From Ignavibacteria bacterium (GTDB taxonomy: Bacteria > Bacteroidota > Ignavibacteria > OLB7), in assembly GCA_020635205.1 (NCBI GenBank), contig JACKAE010000004.1, positions 372,001 to 436,000 of the forward strand: a DNA stretch of 64,000 nucleotides. The letters run 5' to 3'. The position numbers and the translations under genes are program-made. Positions 27,223 to 36,961 of this stretch are shown here, piece after piece; positions within the stretch are counted from its first letter, which is position 1; each line of letters opens with the position of its first letter. Under the pieces are notes generated by a model that saw nothing but the letters and a program-made list of their open reading frames with translations, searched no databases and was not told the DNA's origin.

Positions 27223-28209
27223 TCACCACAAATCCAGTAACCTCCGCGTCCACACCTCTTCATCTTCAACACTCGTAGTGTTCTTCTCAAACACCAAATC
27301 CAAGTAGACAGGCAGATGATCCGATGCGTCATGCAACGCCTGAGCAAGTTCGGGAGAAACGGCGGTGTTCGGCATGGCATTTATCGAGTCATTGAAGTGA
27401 TTACCGTCATTGCCAAAGGACGTGTAAGAGCCGGGAAGATAGCGACTTAACAACGCAGGTGAGAGAAGTATCTGGTCGAAGCGATCGTCCATACCACCAT
27501 TCACCCCTCCCCCAAACTGCCGCAGACGCGGGGATTGCGTATGAACATCAGCAAAGTCCACGTTATTGTGCCATGATCCCGGACGATTGATCGGGTCACT
27601 CAACTCTTCCAGTAGCTGCTGATAGCCCGGCTCCTCGGACGTATAGACATTCATGTCCCCGGCAACCACCGTTGCGGTGATCTCCCCGATTTGATTGTTG
27701 ATCTGGACAAAGTTTCGGATGAAGCGTCCTGTTTGCTCTCGCTGCGCTTCATCGTCGGGCGTATCCCCGGCCTTCCAGTGCAGCGTGACAAAGGCAAGAG
27801 AATCCCCGGAGAGACGATGCCGTAGATGTCCCGCCCTCTGGTCACGCAAATCATTCTCAAGGGTGATCGCAGTGATGGTCTCAAACGTCTCGGCATCGTA
27901 ATAGACCCAGACATAGCTGTCTTGCGTGACCCTGAACGCTCCGGCTACCGGGACCAGTGGAATACCTAACACGTTTGTGATCGAGTCCTCGAAGAGCTTC
28001 TTCCCCTCCTCATTCGCCAGTTCCTGCACCATTAAAACGCGAGGCCGAATCTCGTTCAGGATCATCCGTATCTCGTCAATTCTCTCCTGTGCGTTTTCCG
28101 CACCACTGAAGTTCAACACGTTGTATGTGCAGACCCTCACCGTGTCATAGGACTGACCGGCAGCCAAAGCCGGATAGAGAACAAGCAAAGACCAAAGAAT
28201 GAATTTCAT
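27223..28209 (-). CDS. Secreted endonuclease/exonuclease/phosphatase-fold protein
   Basis: The 328-residue protein has a signal peptide (WSLLVLYPALAAGQ) and the EEP-fold motifs: TYNVLNF near the start, VQELANEEG for the metal-binding Glu, THWKAG, AGDMNVY for the DxN motif, and SDHLPVYLDL at the C-terminus. Members hydrolyse nucleic acids or phosphoesters outside the cytoplasm. A decayed copy of part of this gene (27.66-27.77 kb) is present at 36962-37113, next to the integrase region. A terminator lies between this gene and the degenerate nuclease upstream. Confidence 0.85.
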   Translation of the reverse strand: MKFILWSLLVLYPALAAGQSYDTVRVCTYNVLNFSGAENAQERIDEIRMILNEIRPRVLMVQELANEEGKKLFEDSITNVLGIPLVPVAGAFRVTQDSYVWVYYDAETFETITAITLENDLRDQRAGHLRHRLSGDSLAFVTLHWKAGDTPDDEAQREQTGRFIRNFVQINNQIGEITATVVAGDMNVYTSEEPGYQQLLEELSDPINRPGSWHNNVDFADVHTQSPRLRQFGGGVNGGMDDRFDQILLSPALLSRYLPGSYTSFGNDGNHFNDSINAMPNTAVSPELAQALHDASDHLPVYLDLVFEKNTTSVEDEEVWTRRLLDLW

Positions 28210-28268
28210 CGCTCTACCGTATTGAGTTCAATGGTGTTAACACGGAAAACACCGTTAGGCTGGAAATG

Positions 28269-28292
28269 AAAAAAGGGAGGCATGTGCCTCCC
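28269..28292 (-). terminator. Rho-independent terminator
   Basis: Read leftward, GGGAGGCA pairs with TGCCTCCC and is followed by six T. It ends the transcript of the nuclease-like gene at 28417-28950. Confidence 0.85.
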
Positions 28293-28416
28293 CTACCTGT
28301 ATAATGACATCGCCAACAGGCGCGTAGAACAATTGCCTTGAAATGTCAGCCATGCCACAGGGTATCAGTAAGACACGATAGTGGATAAAAGTTCTCACTT
28401 GAGAACATATTCCCTT

Positions 28417-28950
28417 CTATTCATGCTGCCAGCATTTCCCTGAAAGATTTGTCGTGTACCGCTTGCACCGCGTTCCCTTTTGCGTTGTTGCTGTGCATTG
28501 TTCCGCAGTCGATTTTTCTGTCGCGTGTGAGCCGCGCTGGGAGGATTTGGCATCGGCAAATGCTGTTGCGAATTCAGCTTTCAAGGAATGACTGGTTTTC
28601 GAGGGGGCTGCATAGCCATCGGAAATCATACGCATATTGATGAGCGTTCCATCAAGGTACACGTACCGTTGCAGCGTCTTCCCATTCTTGTCCACAACCA
28701 ACGTATCGGCCTCCAGCACAACGGTTTTCCCTTTAATGAGATTTGATAGATGTTCAATGCAATCCTGCTTCGTAACTGCCCGGCTCTTGGGCGTGCCGAT
28801 GCCAAGCAAGCCGATCTTTGTGCCATCTTCGAGTTGGATAAGATCTGGGCTTAAGACTTTGGCGACACTAACCGTATCACCGGCTCTGGCAGATGCTGAC
28901 AGGCATGAAAAAAGCAGCGCACATGCCAGCCACAAGACAGGTCTCTTCAT
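28417..28950 (-). CDS. Secreted thermonuclease-like protein with degenerate active site
   Basis: The 177-residue protein has a signal peptide (WLACALLFSCLSASARA), a thermonuclease (SNase-like) OB-fold region (about residues 25-120) and a C-terminal Cys/His cluster QCTATTQKGTRCKR...GKCWQHE, like the DUF5763 zinc motif seen after such nucleases. In active enzymes the motif is R-L-x-G-I-D-T-P-E. Here the same place reads IGLLGIGTPK, so the catalytic Arg, Asp and Glu are Gly, Gly and Lys. Only the later Arg (LQRYVYLDG) is kept. It may bind nucleic acid without cleaving it. Confidence 0.75.
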   Translation of the reverse strand: MKRPVLWLACALLFSCLSASARAGDTVSVAKVLSPDLIQLEDGTKIGLLGIGTPKSRAVTKQDCIEHLSNLIKGKTVVLEADTLVVDKNGKTLQRYVYLDGTLINMRMISDGYAAPSKTSHSLKAEFATAFADAKSSQRGSHATEKSTAEQCTATTQKGTRCKRYTTNLSGKCWQHE

Positions 28951-29133
28951 GGTTCTGAACGTAAGGATTGAAGGTTGCTCACACAGTTGAGCGAGAAAAA
29001 TACGGACGGAACTGGAAAATGCAAAGCACGGGCGCGATCTTTGAACGAGACGCGATCTCCTCGATACTGACAGGTTCCTATTGAGATTTCTGAACGGATC
29101 TGCTACAGTAATGTATCGTCATTAACCAAGCCT

Positions 29134-29152
29134 GTTACCCCGGCGTTACCCC
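29134..29152. repeat. Tandem arm-type motif GTTACCCC (11-nt period)
   Basis: GTTACCCC-GGC-GTTACCCC lies 46 bp from the tRNA-Phe remnant. Its closest relative in the window is GTAACCCC-GGT-GTAACCC at 36781-36798; the two flank the NTPase/SEFIR/ATPase cassette. The form resembles integrase arm-binding sites. Confidence 0.6.
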
Positions 29153-29197
29153 GAAAGGAGACAGATACAGTAGATTCCTCGTAAGTCATTGAAAAGA

Positions 29198-29242
29198 TGG
29201 TGCCCAGGGGCAGAGTTGAACTGCCGACACGACGATTTTCAG
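29198..29242 (-). tRNA. tRNA-Phe(GAA) 3' fragment (attachment-site remnant)
   Basis: Read leftward, the sequence contains positions 32-76 of a tRNA: anticodon loop CTGAAAA (anticodon GAA), stem TCGTC, variable loop GTGTC, T stem-loop GGCAG-TTCAACT-CTGCC, acceptor CCTGGGC, A and CCA. The T loop has A where G is usual. The 5' half is absent and coding sequence of the ATPase gene begins at once, so this is a partial tRNA left by site-specific integration at the anticodon loop. Confidence 0.85.
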
Positions 29243-31005
29243 GACGTTTGGCCTGCCTGTATCTTCCTCAACACCTCTATCAAGTCATTCGGTATCAACC
29301 CTACCATCGGATACGATGTCAGTAGTGAATCAAATGTGATCGACCTTGCATTGTATATCTTTCTAAGCGGACCTAGAAAATTCTTTCCTTTTGAGGATAA
29401 AAACCACTTTGGATATTTCAATATTAGACTAGGTTGATAGCGTACATCTTGTAAACTCTTATCGATTTCCGTTTCACCGAACATCTCTTTAGATAGCGAT
29501 TCTACAATGGCGTTGATCACTGATTGCAATTCAAGTGCATTAAGCTCCTTCATTTGGTATGGATTGCTAATAATTTCCTCGATATGTTTCAAACTTGGTG
29601 GAAGCCCTTGAGAATTCCACAAAGCAGCGGCAAAATTCACTGGATCAAGCAAATAATTCTCTATTTCATAGCGCTGAATCTGAAATATTCGATTCACTTC
29701 ACATTGGGTATTATCATTATCTATCAATCCCCAAAAATTGGGCAGGTGGACGCTGTTCACAATCTTAATTACCTTGTTTCTCCCCCCCGCACCGCCAGGC
29801 ACTTGCTCCCCTTTCTTGCTAAGCGATACATCAAGGAACAACAAATTGGGAGAATTGCTCAAAAGAGGTGCAGTATTAGTTGAGGAGCGATTGATTGCGG
29901 CCTGCCATACTACAGAGTAGAACTGTGCATCCAAAACATCTTCTACAAACACGTACTGTGTATCATCGCCGATTGTTACCAATCCGCTTGTGAGTGCGCG
30001 AATTGAATTCCATTTTGAACGTGGCTTCACAATTCGTTCTTTTTGCCGCATCATTTCAAACACAGCAGACTCATTTACTAATGCAACGGTTGATGGCGAA
30101 TGGGTTGTCATGATAACCCTAATGCCGTATTCATCTACAATAATGTTTGTTAGAAACCTCACAAATTTTTCAGTGAGTGATGGATGAAGATGGGCGTCAG
30201 GTTCATCCATTACCAGTATATCTGGTTGTGTTGAAGACCAGTTGCATCTTACTAGCCAAGCTAAGAGACCTAATATCTGCTGTTCCCCACTAGACAGTGT
30301 TTTAATGTTAAAAACTTTGCCACTTGACACACTAGTACAATTCTCAAGATAGATGTCTTCTCCCAATCGATCTACCGGTCCAGATATCTTAAAGTCAAAT
30401 CCCAGATCTCTTAAGACATCGTTTATGTACTTCCACGGGGATTCCCCCATTTGCTTGTCTATTTCATCATAAGGAACTCGTTTTTTATAAAGGCTGTGCT
30501 GCTTTTGCTTCCATAGCATAGACATGATTGCAATATCTTCTCTTGGATCAGCTAGTGTAAATAAGTTTTCAGGATTTGCCTCAATAGCAGAGTACAGGAT
30601 ATCATCACTATGATCTATAGAATTATCAACTCCTATTATCTGTTTAGAAACATTATTCTGTTTTTTTGAATTTCTATAATCTTGAATTGTTTGTTGTTGT
30701 CTTTGATGGATAGTAGCGAGGGTAAAAGGATAATCTGCATTCACCTTATATTCACTTCGATAACGTACTACTTTTATTTCCGATGTTTTGGATTCGTCCG
30801 GTATTCTAATATCAAGTACATTTTCAGAGTTTGACAAGGGATAGAGTGATAGCAAATCTACGAAGTGAGACTTACCGACACCATTTACTCCTGTGACAAT
30901 GGCGAATGGAGGTATATCATCCCATTGAAACGATACCAGTGACCTGTATTCTCCAGTGAAATGAATTGCATATAGGTCATTCTTTGCGAAAGAAGATTCT
31001 TTCAT
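29239..31005 (-). CDS. ATPase fused to a DUF4435/Toprim-like domain (candidate defence effector)
   Basis: The 588-residue protein starts with an ABC/SMC-like ATPase domain: Walker A GVNGVGKS (residues 39-46), signature LSSGEQQ, Walker B DILVMDEPDAHLHP and a switch TTHSPSTVAL. After residue about 345 come YVFVEDVLDAQFY, then GGRNKVIKIV, GLIDNDN and RYEIENYLLDP, the pattern of DUF4435 (a Toprim-type nuclease fold). ATPase plus DUF4435 is the content of the PARIS system (AriA and AriB) and resembles OLD nucleases; here both are one chain. It is the last gene of a three-gene leftward cassette, 28 bp after the SEFIR-type gene. Its 3' end overlaps the tRNA-Phe fragment. Assignment to PARIS is tentative. 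Confidence 0.7.
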   Translation of the reverse strand: MKESSFAKNDLYAIHFTGEYRSLVSFQWDDIPPFAIVTGVNGVGKSHFVDLLSLYPLSNSENVLDIRIPDESKTSEIKVVRYRSEYKVNADYPFTLATIHQRQQQTIQDYRNSKKQNNVSKQIIGVDNSIDHSDDILYSAIEANPENLFTLADPREDIAIMSMLWKQKQHSLYKKRVPYDEIDKQMGESPWKYINDVLRDLGFDFKISGPVDRLGEDIYLENCTSVSSGKVFNIKTLSSGEQQILGLLAWLVRCNWSSTQPDILVMDEPDAHLHPSLTEKFVRFLTNIIVDEYGIRVIMTTHSPSTVALVNESAVFEMMRQKERIVKPRSKWNSIRALTSGLVTIGDDTQYVFVEDVLDAQFYSVVWQAAINRSSTNTAPLLSNSPNLLFLDVSLSKKGEQVPGGAGGRNKVIKIVNSVHLPNFWGLIDNDNTQCEVNRIFQIQRYEIENYLLDPVNFAAALWNSQGLPPSLKHIEEIISNPYQMKELNALELQSVINAIVESLSKEMFGETEIDKSLQDVRYQPSLILKYPKWFLSSKGKNFLGPLRKIYNARSITFDSLLTSYPMVGLIPNDLIEVLRKIQAGQTS

Positions 31006-31033
31006 ATTTGCATTCTCACTTTTAAATGAGGAT

Positions 31034-31978
31034 CTACAAGAGCATCATTTTGAAAGATGGTGTTCTGTCATGTTGGATCGCATAAGAAAACGTCACTTCG
31101 TCTTTGTCTCGACCGTGCGAACGACAATTGAGGGCTTCGATGCGCACCGCCGCATAGTAACCAGCTATGTTCTGCCACACTACGATCTCACCTAGTTGTG
31201 GCATCCTCACCCTAGACGAGGTATCGAAGGCAGACGCATCGTCTATGTCCGTGATCTCCTTTGCCCCTATCGCAAGAGCCAGATTGTGGATACTGGAGGA
31301 ATCTGAATATACGTGTATTGCCGAGTTGCTGCCTCCCGACCACATCGTCTCAAACACCATGTCACCAGATCCAATCACGTAACAACCGTTGTTGTTGGAG
31401 AAGTCGAATGTCACGACACCTCTCAAGGGTGGTGAGACATATCGCTCCGAACGAGTAGATAAAGAAGGTGTTCTAAATTCTTCACGTTCACTGAAAGGAT
31501 TTTTGCCTAAAGGTGGTCGAGGTTGAATCTTAGCGCCGTGTATCTCACGGATCAATTCTGCATATTTGGCTTCGTATTGGGTGGGATCACGGAAGTCGAT
31601 GTATAACCGTGCCCCAAGAAACGTAGGTAGTACGATTTCGAGTTCATTGCGCCTAATCACAGGGATGATCTTCTCAGCCGTGATGTCCCGCATCAACTGC
31701 GCTGTGAGAATCATCTTTTCATATCCCACCCCCCCTTGTCCAAGGTTTGCCTTGGCAACATACTGCCCAGTGCATACAGCAAGAACTCGATCTGCTTCAG
31801 TCAGTCCAGACTCCATAAAGCGTGGCAAGTCACTTCCCAGATTTAGATCCCAATGATCCAGAATGACGTTAACACCGTTTGCTAATAGCCTCGTAGAGAG
31901 GGTCAGGATCCAGTCTTTGTGTTCTTGATCGTCATGCGAGTATGAAATGAAGACAGTCGGTACTTGTTGAGTAATCAC
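31034..31978 (-). CDS. SEFIR/TIR-type protein with C-terminal sensor-like domain
   Basis: The 314-residue protein starts with GTG at 31978. Residues 5-150 form a SEFIR/TIR-like domain: PTVFISYSHDDQEHKDWI, VILDHWDLNLGSDLPRFMES, ADRVLAVCTGQYVAKA, IIPVIRR, ARLYIDFRD. TIR/SEFIR domains in bacteria often degrade NAD or transmit infection signals. The C-terminal part (about residues 180-310; VVTFDFSNNNGCYVIGSGD, then ETMWSGGSNSAIHVY) is a beta-rich domain I recall only as occurring with such proteins. It lies between the large NTPase and the ATPase/DUF4435 gene. NADase activity cannot be decided from the sequence alone. Confidence 0.7.
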   Translation of the reverse strand: MITQQVPTVFISYSHDDQEHKDWILTLSTRLLANGVNVILDHWDLNLGSDLPRFMESGLTEADRVLAVCTGQYVAKANLGQGGVGYEKMILTAQLMRDITAEKIIPVIRRNELEIVLPTFLGARLYIDFRDPTQYEAKYAELIREIHGAKIQPRPPLGKNPFSEREEFRTPSLSTRSERYVSPPLRGVVTFDFSNNNGCYVIGSGDMVFETMWSGGSNSAIHVYSDSSSIHNLALAIGAKEITDIDDASAFDTSSRVRMPQLGEIVVWQNIAGYYAAVRIEALNCRSHGRDKDEVTFSYAIQHDRTPSFKMMLL

Positions 31979-32105
31979 AATTCACTCTTTTGTATCTCAC
32001 TATGTTGATATTTATACCCTCTGTCTAATTCGTGCCAGCTGCATACTCACAATGAAATTTTTACAGTAATCTCTTAAACCTAAATAAGCCACTATTTGCT
32101 AGAAA

Positions 32106-35100
32106 TTACTGAGCACGCTTTGTGAGATTAATACCTAAGATTGATATAGTGTCAACATCTGGATATTTGCAAGAAATCTCTTCCCAATGTTCTCGGAGTG
32201 CATAAATCAACCCATCAAAATCTACGTTTTTCTTTGTGGCAGGAATTTTCCATGCTTTTTTTCTACGTCCTTGATGCATCAGTAAAAAAATACCACAGGA
32301 CGATCTCATATCTCGTAAATAGTCTCCACTAAGTTGATTTTCTAAACGCTCGAACAGTTGAGATCCAGTCCATTTATCAGCCAACTTTAACTCTACAGGA
32401 ACTGGTGCATCAATCGATGAAAGATGGAACCTAAAATCTGGCTTCTTCCCGTCAGCGAACTCTTCTTCCTGAACAATTGAGTATTTGCCAGAGGATTTTT
32501 CTCTACACCAGTTTCCAATATACTTTCTTATCTCAGTTTCCTGAGACACATCAATAAGAAGAGATGCAATGCTGCTGTCTCCTTCCTCCAGATCATTCCT
32601 AAGATCAATAAGGCGAGAATGAGCCAGCTCGAAAAGTTCTTTATGTGTAGAAGGAGTGAATTCTAATGAACGACTAAACTCAACAAATTGTTCTACTGAA
32701 AATGGCTTGACATCAGCATCCTTCGCCGCTCTTCTTATTGCACTTTGCAATGCCCAATGCTTATATCCTTCCACAGGGTGCGCTTTGGAAAGCTCCAACA
32801 TGGCAAGGTATGCTTCTTTCCCCTCAATATCAGATAGCATTGAGAACAAGTTACTTCTTGCATGCTGAGCATCGTCACGCAACCCCGGAGAGTAAGCTTC
32901 CCCACTCTTCCTCCGTGTATCTTCTTCGACTTTGATGTACTGGTGGATCAAGAGATAGAGTTGTTTGAGATATGATGGGCTTTTGTAAGTATCTCTAACA
33001 TATAAGGCTGACTCCTTATCCCCTGCCAAGTGAATAACGATGTGCATGGCAAGCTCTGTTGCTTTCTGACTGTCTTGTATTCGTTCCAAGTGCGAGGAAA
33101 GATCATGTATTGCAGATTCAGGGTCTACTCCTATCCACGCTGAAAACCAATACTTCAAGTGATCTAAAGACGTAATTGTTTTACATTTCTCTGATGCCAG
33201 TATCCCAAGAGCTTCATTAGACACAGTCGAGCTTGCCTGAATGATCGCTAACGCGCTCCCAAGTTCACGCGACCTGTCTGGTTCTCTTTGTAAAGCCTCA
33301 AGAACTCCTTCGGCCAACTTATCCCACATCCACCTGCTACTCCCACTGACTTTACCTAAAACATAGTGCCTAAAATCAACATCTTGTACTGTAGCCAAAT
33401 CCCACTCAATTTCCTTTAGCAAGAAATTTCTGACAATTTCAGTATAGTGTTCAAACAGTCTTGGGAACCACTCAGGAAAGCCATTCAACTCATGACACGC
33501 ATAGCGGCAGGCTAATTCTACTTCCTCATTCGTCAGATCGATTAACCATTCTGGATCACTGCTTGATATGATCGCCAGCCCAACGAGACCAAAGATGACC
33601 TTGTATGGTGTGCTATTTCTTTTAGCGCCTTCGGAAAGAAGCTCTGGTTTGTATGCTCTCCAGTACTTTGCCGCTCCTTCCTTGAAAGATTCTACAACAT
33701 CTATACTAAATTCATCTAATAAACTTTCCCAATTTCCAACTGACCAATGAGTATGACCAAGGTCATACTCCCGCATTTTTTCATACAGATATAGATGGCC
33801 ATTAGTGAAGTCACCATTTTGAGTGTCGCGCAATGTCTCTAAATTATCAGACAACCAATTTTTCCATTCTTCATTCTTTTTCTTTCCTTTTTCCAACTCT
33901 GCTGTTTCTCTTCTTTGAAACTCAGATTCTTGTCTCTTCCATTTTTTATCTTCTTTAGACTGAGGAGGAGGGTTGAGCATGGTGTGTAGTTTACTCTTTA
34001 ACTCTTCGTCCTGATTTGCGATTTTTTTGAGACGTTCCTTCCACTTTCTTGGTCGTCTATTCTCCTTGTAAATATTAAAGGCCAATGACAAAGCAACAAG
34101 CCTATCATCAAGCAATTCTTTCCGAGAAATATCCGCAGCTATTCGATCAAAGTCTTTTGCCTCAAACCTCCAATATCCTCGACTCCATATCCAGACGTGC
34201 CGATAGTCTGTCACACTCCCGCTGTTCCTTTGACTATTGTCTCGATTATCTTCCACTGTCTTCCAGAACAGACTGTCGTTAAGCTCCGGCCACTGAGGAA
34301 TTAGGTTTGAAAACTGATATGTTATCTTTCTATACCCATCATAATGAACGTACTGCCTAAACATTGGTATTTTCTCCAAGACTGACAGAACATAAGGATT
34401 TAACGCCTCGTCATGGCGAGAGATAATCAGTCCTTCAATGATTGATCCGCAAACATCAAGAAGCCAAGCGAACTTTTCAGAGACCTCACAATACCTCTTT
34501 TCAATAACAGGGGGTTGATTAAGGAGAGGAATTAATTCCATAGCGAACTTTGCTACATCGTTTATGTCCAACCTTTTCGCAAATTGAATCAAAGAGTAGC
34601 GTAGCTTGTCAGTACTGTGCTTTTGCCTGTCTTCTGCTTTCTGGATTGCAGAGAACACCCACGACATAGAATCAGGCGTTCCACTCAAACCATTAATCAG
34701 TTCAGCTAAGACTTCTCGGTCATATAAATCATCTTCTGGTGTAAAAGATGCCAACATCTCCCGATGATCGCTCTCTGTCCCCATTTCAGTAACAGCTCTA
34801 ATGGCAGCGATACGAGTAAACTTGGCAGGCAGTGGGTTGATGGCGCAGGCTTTCGCCTCAGGAAGACAGTCACGCATCTCCCCGATCCACACCATTCGAA
34901 TTAGAAAATCAACAACTCTTCTCTCGGCTTCATATTTCTTAAGAAGGGTCTTAACAATTGCTGCCAGATCAGAATGGGCAAAGCGCTGAACGGATTCATA
35001 ATACATTGAATGCGAGTCAGTATATCCTGACAATATTCTCTCGCATGTAGACATTAAAATACTTTCTCTAACCGGGCGTGGAAGCTGAGTTGGATCACCA

Positions 35101-36497
35101 CCTTCAAAAACAACTTCTGGATCAATAGATAATGCTCTATTGCAGATTTTTTCGTCAAAGAGAATCAGCCATGACAGTATAGGTCGCATCGAAGGGGTAA
35201 TTACTTTCCTTCCGTACTGTTCACGAAAAAATAAGTACTCGATCTTTTGTCGAGAAGCATTATTTATCAGCAACTCAGAGAACCATTTTGCGGCAAGATA
35301 TTCTCTTACTGTTCTATGGTGGAACCGGACAGTTCCATATATGGCTGGGTCGAAGATAGGACGATCTAATAGAGTCTGACATTCTTTATCTTCCCATTCC
35401 AATAAAACTGACTTGCAGGGGATACCCTTTTGTGCGTATAAGCCATCAGGAACTTGAATGACGGTTTCACGTGTCAGGGTAACTGCCGCAGCTATTGTTT
35501 TTATACCACTTGTTGCTTTTTCTACTGACAGGGGATTCACTTCTGCTCGATCTTGATCTCTCTCTGTCAATCTGTGACTAATACTATGCTGTATCAACAG
35601 CATATGAGAGCCAATTTCCTGATGCTGATTCCAATAGTGGTGAAGCTCATCCAGATCTTGTGGGCTTTCCGTTCTCCACCAAGCCTCGCGCTTGTTAATC
35701 TTATCTATCAACAGGTCAACTTCCCTAATGCCTTTCGCTTCTAAATACTTCCCGACTTGCTCAGGAACGAGATTTACTAAAGAATAGAACTTGAATGTAG
35801 GCCTTATCTCTTGTTCATTCTGAGCAGTAGGTTCTTGCGTTCTGATCTGACCTTCAACGTCTGCTGAATCATGACCTCGCTCTTGCTTTAATGGTTCAAA
35901 ATATGGCAAGGTGGAATTGCACAAGTCAAGATCTGTCTTCTGTCTCCAGGCAACGGGTCTTGCGGTAATAATAATATGAGCACGCTGCATCGCACTGTGC
36001 AATACACTTCCAATTATTCTAATTGAGCGTTCAAAATCTTTGGGATGTTTTAGTCGTGATTCATCTACTGAATCTAAAAAAAACCACCCCTCGCTATTTG
36101 TACCAAGCCAAGATTGTAACCCCTCATAAGTTCCAACTTCAAATGACGCTTTAAACTCTTGTGCTACATATTCCAAGCGCATGAAAAATGCGTTCTTTAC
36201 TTCCTTAAGAAGCTTCCTCGCTGTGTGACGAATCTCCCATGTCTTTCCTGCCCCGGCTTTTGCAAGAATAATTACACGATATTCTTTGAGTAGATCACAC
36301 CAGCCGACCTCATTTTCTCCATAGTGAAGACTATAGTTACTAACATCCTCTATTTCTTGAGCATTAGATAGCTCATGAAAAGTACGATTAAGCTCTATAT
36401 ATTCGTCGTTATGTACCACCTTTGATTCTGATATATTAAGGTCTTTAGTAACCCGCTTGCTGTATGCAACGCCATAAGATTTCTGGTATCGTATCAA
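32106..36497 (-). CDS. Large P-loop (STAND/NACHT-like) NTPase with C-terminal PD-(D/E)xK-like nuclease
   Basis: The 1463-residue protein has an N-terminal NTPase: Walker A AKAGAGKT (about residues 79-86), Walker B GWFFLDSVDES (about 137-147) and sensor IIITARPVAW. A very long helical region follows (about residues 400-1300), as in STAND NTPases that recognise ligands with superstructure repeats. The last 140 residues contain EEEFADGKKPDFRF and, 11 residues on, PVELKLAD, i.e. a D...ExK nuclease core. By analogy with Avs-type sensors, ligand recognition would trigger nuclease activity. The start is a TTG (36497) three codons after a stop. It is the first gene of the three-gene cassette. Confidence 0.65.
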   Translation of the reverse strand: MIRYQKSYGVAYSKRVTKDLNISESKVVHNDEYIELNRTFHELSNAQEIEDVSNYSLHYGENEVGWCDLLKEYRVIILAKAGAGKTWEIRHTARKLLKEVKNAFFMRLEYVAQEFKASFEVGTYEGLQSWLGTNSEGWFFLDSVDESRLKHPKDFERSIRIIGSVLHSAMQRAHIIITARPVAWRQKTDLDLCNSTLPYFEPLKQERGHDSADVEGQIRTQEPTAQNEQEIRPTFKFYSLVNLVPEQVGKYLEAKGIREVDLLIDKINKREAWWRTESPQDLDELHHYWNQHQEIGSHMLLIQHSISHRLTERDQDRAEVNPLSVEKATSGIKTIAAAVTLTRETVIQVPDGLYAQKGIPCKSVLLEWEDKECQTLLDRPIFDPAIYGTVRFHHRTVREYLAAKWFSELLINNASRQKIEYLFFREQYGRKVITPSMRPILSWLILFDEKICNRALSIDPEVVFEGGDPTQLPRPVRESILMSTCERILSGYTDSHSMYYESVQRFAHSDLAAIVKTLLKKYEAERRVVDFLIRMVWIGEMRDCLPEAKACAINPLPAKFTRIAAIRAVTEMGTESDHREMLASFTPEDDLYDREVLAELINGLSGTPDSMSWVFSAIQKAEDRQKHSTDKLRYSLIQFAKRLDINDVAKFAMELIPLLNQPPVIEKRYCEVSEKFAWLLDVCGSIIEGLIISRHDEALNPYVLSVLEKIPMFRQYVHYDGYRKITYQFSNLIPQWPELNDSLFWKTVEDNRDNSQRNSGSVTDYRHVWIWSRGYWRFEAKDFDRIAADISRKELLDDRLVALSLAFNIYKENRRPRKWKERLKKIANQDEELKSKLHTMLNPPPQSKEDKKWKRQESEFQRRETAELEKGKKKNEEWKNWLSDNLETLRDTQNGDFTNGHLYLYEKMREYDLGHTHWSVGNWESLLDEFSIDVVESFKEGAAKYWRAYKPELLSEGAKRNSTPYKVIFGLVGLAIISSSDPEWLIDLTNEEVELACRYACHELNGFPEWFPRLFEHYTEIVRNFLLKEIEWDLATVQDVDFRHYVLGKVSGSSRWMWDKLAEGVLEALQREPDRSRELGSALAIIQASSTVSNEALGILASEKCKTITSLDHLKYWFSAWIGVDPESAIHDLSSHLERIQDSQKATELAMHIVIHLAGDKESALYVRDTYKSPSYLKQLYLLIHQYIKVEEDTRRKSGEAYSPGLRDDAQHARSNLFSMLSDIEGKEAYLAMLELSKAHPVEGYKHWALQSAIRRAAKDADVKPFSVEQFVEFSRSLEFTPSTHKELFELAHSRLIDLRNDLEEGDSSIASLLIDVSQETEIRKYIGNWCREKSSGKYSIVQEEEFADGKKPDFRFHLSSIDAPVPVELKLADKWTGSQLFERLENQLSGDYLRDMRSSCGIFLLMHQGRRKKAWKIPATKKNVDFDGLIYALREHWEEISCKYPDVDTISILGINLTKRAQ

Positions 36498-36780
36498 TAA
36501 TCACATCTGTGAAACAACTACCCATGAACAATCAACGAAGCCTAAATCTAAGGAAACAAATCTTTCTTTCACTCTGTCGTTTAAAGGTTCTCTCATCCAA
36601 GCCTTTCTTGTTTAGAAAATCAAGATAATCGGTGCACTTCTGCATCTTCATTCTACGCTCATCCAAAAACTTCGCGCGAACTGTAGTGAAGCCATAGTGT
36701 TCCCGCCACCCGATCACTACACGTTTGTTGCTTTCTTCTCACAACTCTGATACTGTCGATAATAGCCTTAAACGATGCGT

Positions 36781-36798
36781 GTAACCCCGGTGTAACCC
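36781..36798. repeat. Tandem arm-type motif GTAACCCC (11-nt period)
   Basis: GTAACCCC-GGT-GTAACCC, followed by CGAA, closely resembles the motif at 29134-29152 and lies in the same orientation. The two bracket the three-gene defence-like cassette. Confidence 0.55.
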
Positions 36799-36961
36799 GA
36801 AGCAAATGAAGAGAGAGCAGCGGTTGCACTAAGTCTTTGAAATATCAGTGGGTTTCGATGTCGCTTGGGCTGTGAGTAAATGCTGATAGAGCAAGACTAT
36901 GGTACTTGGAGACAAGTATAGTCTTTCCTGATTGAAGTCTAAAGCAACGCTCTCACTTGCA

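Noticed and set aside
36532..36717. 61-residue leftward frame before the large NTPase gene
   Set aside because: It is Lys/Arg-rich and unrecognised, with no clear ribosome site. It lies in a decayed junction and was not called as a gene.
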